This document shows positions 60,483 to 64,000 of a stretch of 64,000 nt of DNA, piece by piece. The notes below the pieces were generated by a model. It saw nothing but the letters and a program-made list of their open reading frames with translations. It was not told where the DNA came from and did not search any database. Numbering within the stretch: the stretch's first letter is position 1; each line of letters opens with the position of its first letter. Position numbers and translations under genes: made by a program. Origin of the DNA: Brienomyrus brachyistius (lineage: Eukaryota > Chordata > Actinopteri > Osteoglossiformes > Mormyridae); assembly GCF_023856365.1 (NCBI RefSeq), contig NC_064538.1, positions 7,076,435 through 7,140,434 on the forward strand, given 5' to 3'.

Positions 60483-60483
60483 C

Positions 60484-60823
60484 CATCCATCCATTTTCCA
60501 AACCGCTTATGCGACTGGGTCGCGGGGGGTCCAGAGCCTGAGGCAGGGAACAACCCAGGATAAGGGGCCAGCCCATCGCAGGGCACACTCACACACCATT
60601 CACTCGCTCGCTCAGGCGCACTTATGGGCAATTTTAGTGACTCCAATTAGCCTCAGCATGTTTTTGGACTGTGGGGGGAAACTGGAGTCCCCAGAGGAAA
60701 CCCCACGACAACATGGGGAGAACATGCAAACTCCACACACATGTAACCCAGGCGGAGACTCAAACCCGGGTCCCAGAGGTGTGAGGCAACAGTGCTAACC
60801 ACTGCACCACCATGCCACCCCTA
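60484..60823 (-). mobile_element. Near-intact tRNA-headed SINE with target duplication
   Basis: This is the best copy in the window. On minus it runs from GGGGTGGCATGGTGGTGCAG (A-box) and the B-box GGGTTTGAGTC through GTCCAAAAACATGCTGAGGC and CCTGCGATGGGCTGG to GAAAATGGATGGATGG. The 9-bp duplication GTGTTAATC flanks it at 60475-60483 and 60824-60832, direct evidence of retrotransposition. Length is about 340 bp. It probably relies on a partner LINE for mobility; no such LINE is seen here. Confidence 0.93.
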
Positions 60824-62336
60824 GTGTTAATCATGTATTTTGTAATTTGTATTTTGCTGGATGGAAAAAAAATCAGATGTAATTTGTAACAAAATACTTT
60901 GAGAGATTTTATATATTTAAAATATTTATTCATCATAAAACGTCTTTTTAAGAGCCTTCATCACCAGGTTTACAGACTTTTACATATAGCTTATCGCCAT
61001 CTTTGGCAGTAATCTAAGGAAATAAGCTGCTTTGGCAATTGGTGAAAACTGCCTTAACATACAGTATGTAGTAAAATAGGCCTATATTGTTCACTCAGTG
61101 TCAGTATGGGACAGAAAAACAGAGTGATCAGCAAACAGCACTGCTGTGCTCTATAATATGTGAGTTCATTTGCTAGCCTGCTAGTGGTATTCTAGCTAAT
61201 TTCAATACATATGCTCAGGCAGTGGCATTTTGTGGTTTGTCATATATGGAAGCCTACATTAGCCATAATTCAGGCTAGCTACTTTTGTTCCTTATGGCAA
61301 AATTAAATTCGTATCAGCAAATCTGAGTTTATATAGCCAATAAGCCTGTATAAAAGGGAGGGGCGACTGGAGAACTTGACATTGCATATCGTGTCACAGC
61401 CACTGGTCACGTTAGTGTGCATCTAAAAAACTGCTTTTTGAGGTTATACATGTTCGGCACCCTACTGTGCCATTATTGTGCCGGAAATTCACGCATTATG
61501 ATAATTAATTTAAGAAAGCATTATTACGTCTCATCACGCGTGCATTTAGTGTGATGGTAGATTATCTCCTTCAGATGTTAGGAAGAAATGACCCGTTTGC
61601 CTGAACAAAATACAGGATCAAGATGAGAAGATCATAGTATAGCATGTAGGCAGCATCCAAGTTCTGCACAGTTTTAAGAACCATTTCTGTCCCGGCACCT
61701 CCTGACACGGCTCCCCAGCAGCATGCACCCAAAGGCTGAGCTCCAGTGGGCCAATTATCCACAAATGTCAAATGGCAGAGGGTTCCAGAGCGACAGATAA
61801 GGTCATGCCCTGCAAGCCAGAAAGAACAATTCAGAGGCAGCTTCATTCCACAACTGACATTTCCTTTTTTTTTTTAACTCCCAGTGGTTGTTTGTTGTCA
61901 TTTGACATCTTTGTTAAAAGCTGCAATATTTTATACATGTTTTTTTTTTTAATCGCTTCTTTTCTTCACTTAGCATTGAAGGAACAGCCTTTCAGTAAAC
62001 AGCGAATGCATCTTCTATCAGCAGCATGTCGCGGATGTGTCTATCGTCTGTCTTCCACATGAATTCATTAAAAATTGTTTCCAGTTAGCAAAACAACACA
62101 CAATTCATATGCAACAATGCAGTTCTCCAACTGCGAAGATGACGGTTTAATTTATGGAAAAATGGGGAGGGGGGGGGCTCAGTTCTGATGTTTGAATGAG
62201 TTTCTATTATAATTCACAGGCACTAATTACATCGCTCCTCCATATTGACAGGCTTTCCAGCTATGCAAACAGTAGATAATTCCTTTTATATTAAAAGTGC
62301 CCCCGTCTTCAAATATAGGATTGCATATCATATACA
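60824..62336. other. Unique sequence with isolated TATA box
   Basis: No gene recognised. GATGGGCAGTATTTAAA (near 60415) and ATGTATTTTGTAATTTGTAT (60834) flanking the SINE suggest that the host DNA is itself a repeat. A consensus-quality TATAAAAGGGAGGGGCG lies at 61350-61366, with no supporting exon. G9 at 62169-62177. Confidence 0.4.
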
Positions 62337-62952
62337 TACAATACATGGACAAAAGTATTGGGACACCTGGCCATTACACCTACAGGAAATTATTATGGTA
62401 TCCTACTCTAAATCCATAGGTATCAATATGGAGTTGCCCCCCCCCCCCCCCATTGCAGCTATAATAGCTATAAAGTTTATGGAGTGTGTCTCTGGGAATT
62501 TTCCCCCATTCATCCACAAGAGCATTTCTGAGGTCAGGTGCTGATGTTGGAGCGAAGGCCTGGCTTGCAAACTCTGTTCTAGTTCATCCAAAAGGTGTTT
62601 GATGGGGTTCTGGTCAGGGCTCTGTGGGCCAGTCAAGTTCTTCTTCATCAAACTCACCAAACCATGCCTTTAGGGACCTTGCTTTGTGCACTGGGGCACA
62701 CAGACCTGACCATGGAATTCTTAGCAGGGAAGAAATTTCACAGACTGACTTACTGCCAAGGTGGAATCCTGTGACAGTATCACACTTGAATTCACTGAGC
62801 TCTTCAGAATGATCAATTCTTTCACAAATGTTTGTAAACCTGACTGCATGGCAAGGTGCTTGATTTTACACACCTCAGGCAATGGGTCTGAATGAAACAC
62901 CTAAATTCAATGATTGAGAGGTGTGTCCCAATACTTTTGTCCATATAGTGTA
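62337..62952 (-). mobile_element. Tc1-like transposon, second family, internally deleted
   Basis: The left end TACAATACATGGACAAAAGT followed by ATTGGGACAC matches the inverse of the right end (GTGTCCCAATACTTTTGTCC, then ATATAGTGTA, to 62952). TA dinucleotides sit at both termini. The inside reads as two ends of a Tc1-like transposase gene on the minus strand, with the middle removed. C15 at 62437-62451 has invaded the 3' part. Length is about 616 bp, against roughly 1.3-1.6 kb expected for a full element. Confidence 0.88.
62403..62660 (-). pseudogene. Tc1-like transposase C-terminal remnant
   Basis: This minus frame decodes to a peptide containing SPDQNPIKHLLDELEQSLQ and LLWMNGGKFPETHS. In Tc1-family transposases the segment SPD.NPIEH..DELE holds the last catalytic residue (Glu) of the DDE triad. 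Here it reads NPIKH, so that Glu is Lys. The N-terminal DNA-binding part and the two Asp residues are absent from this frame. The homopolymer C15 encodes a false Gly run at its end. Non-functional. Confidence 0.85.
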
Positions 62953-63459
62953 CTGGCAGTGTGTACAATATATGAACCATAAATGCACTCCCCCGTGTCC
63001 ATTTTCCAGCAAGCCAAAAAGTCTGTAGTCATTTACAGATAAATTACATAATCTTACTGGGAATTCATAACACAGATATGATTTTCACTAAAATATTCTG
63101 AATAACCATTAACAAGTGTTATGGGGGTATTTTAAACCTTAAAATGCAACTGATATTAGCCAACAAAAATCTTGGATACCAAGTGCAGTTGTATCTGTTG
63201 GCAGGGGTGCAGGATCTGGGGGGAACGTGTCCTCCCTCATATTTAATTTGGCTTCATGCATCCCCCCCAATAAACAGACCTTTGTATTTAAATTATTAAA
63301 TTGTCCCCCAATATCTAACTCTCGCTTATGCTGCCATCTGTAGATGGAAGCCAGTGCTCTGCCGTGTGCTTGATCTCTCATCACCCACAAGTTTATTTCC
63401 ATCAGTGGTCAGTCTTGAAACGAGTGTTCAAACAGTAGTAGGGCTGTCAGCATCACACG
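62953..63459. other. Unique sequence, nothing recognised
   Basis: No gene recognised. AT-rich up to about 63160, then mixed. Confidence 0.5.
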
Positions 63460-63870
63460 CCAGCTGTACCAAGCGGAGCGCCGTGAAATCCCGCCTCGAC
63501 GACAGGGCAGAAACCCGCTGCGAGAATGTGTTATGATTTGCCATAGCGTTGCTATGCCGTGTCGTTTTTTCATTAATAATGGATGTGTTTGCTTAACGCA
63601 CTCAGTTCCAGTTTTAAGGGTGCGAAATCTGATTGAGATAGTGCTTCTTTTTCATTACAGTCTCCTTTCTGCTTTCCCCCCACCCAAACCAAATTTCTAC
63701 CACACACCCTGAAGGCTTCACCTTCCAAAAGCCACAATCCACCACAACGTCGACCCTGGCCCCGCCTAGCAACGCGTCTTGAACCAGGCAGTGACACCAG
63801 CGTTTTAGTCAGCGCTGCGATGTCGACACGCAGTGCGAGGGCGGAGTAGGAGCTGCGGTTTCCGCAGCAG
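63460..63870. promoter_or_regulatory. CpG-enriched patch, possible promoter
   Basis: CpG is clearly denser than elsewhere in 63460-63560 (GCGGAGCGCCGTGAAATCCC and around) and 63745-63865 (AACGTCGACCC, AGCGCTGCGATGTCGACACG, GAGGGCGG). A CCCCGCC GC-box core and CGCCTAGCAACGCG (an RFX X-box-like half site) lie near 63760-63776. A 141-codon minus frame (63573-63998) overlaps but shows no domain. A promoter or CpG island near the window edge is plausible. Confidence 0.3.
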
Positions 63871-64000
63871 GCATGAATCCAGTCAAAACCAACACTGCCT
63901 AAGGGAGGGAGGGAGAGACGGCACATAGCTCTGTGAATACAAATAATTCCAGCACCTGTTAAAATCACAGATATTATACGAACATGAATGCATGCCAAAT

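Noticed and set aside
1..64000. A new multi-gene system such as a defence, secretion or biosynthetic cluster
   Set aside because: No recognisable genes are present; the content is repeats and unique non-coding vertebrate DNA.

Overview
The window looks like non-coding DNA from a ray-finned fish, most probably a teleost. The evidence is its repeat content: tRNA-headed SINEs ending in GGATGGATGG, a second SINE type with the GGCTCAG.GG...GGTTCGA head, a 3' tail ending CGCTATATAAA...TTGAATTGAA, two internally deleted Tc1-like transposons, short hAT/pogo-like inverted-repeat elements, and many (AC)n, (AT)n, (TAA)n and poly(C)/poly(G) tracts. The SINE could suggest an early-branching teleost (bonytongue or elephantfish type), but that is a weak guess. 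No protein-coding gene can be recognised. The long open frames mostly lie inside tandem repeats whose period is a multiple of three, or they are short chance frames.

Layout. 1-2.7 kb: AT-rich unique sequence with GT microsatellites and a GT-tailed interspersed repeat. 2.7-5.4 kb: two large minisatellites (48-bp unit, then a mixed 29/30-bp unit). 5.4-12.4 kb: mostly unique sequence, with a possible promoter/5' exon pair near 10.2-10.6 kb. 12.46-12.89 kb: a 24-bp minisatellite. 13-20.7 kb: unique, enhancer-like sequence with a weak exon candidate (about 15.1 kb), a 17-bp tandem repeat and a second GT-tailed repeat. 20.7-21.4 kb and 25.9-27.0 kb: nested non-autonomous DNA elements. 28-64 kb: many more SINE copies, a short inverted-repeat element, a candidate coding exon on the minus strand (31.97-32.13 kb), two (AT)n arrays, a 33-bp minisatellite apparently born from a SINE, two Tc1-like deletion derivatives, one near-intact SINE with target-site duplication, and a CpG-rich patch at the right edge.

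Nothing suggests genes working together as a system. The best reading is a gene desert or a very large intron, possibly with developmental regulatory elements. The most interesting points are how the repeats were built (a minisatellite seeded in a SINE, higher-order structure in the 48- and 24-bp arrays, nested insertions) and a few unproven exon/promoter candidates. Family names for repeats come from recall of fish repeat consensus sequences and could not be checked here.
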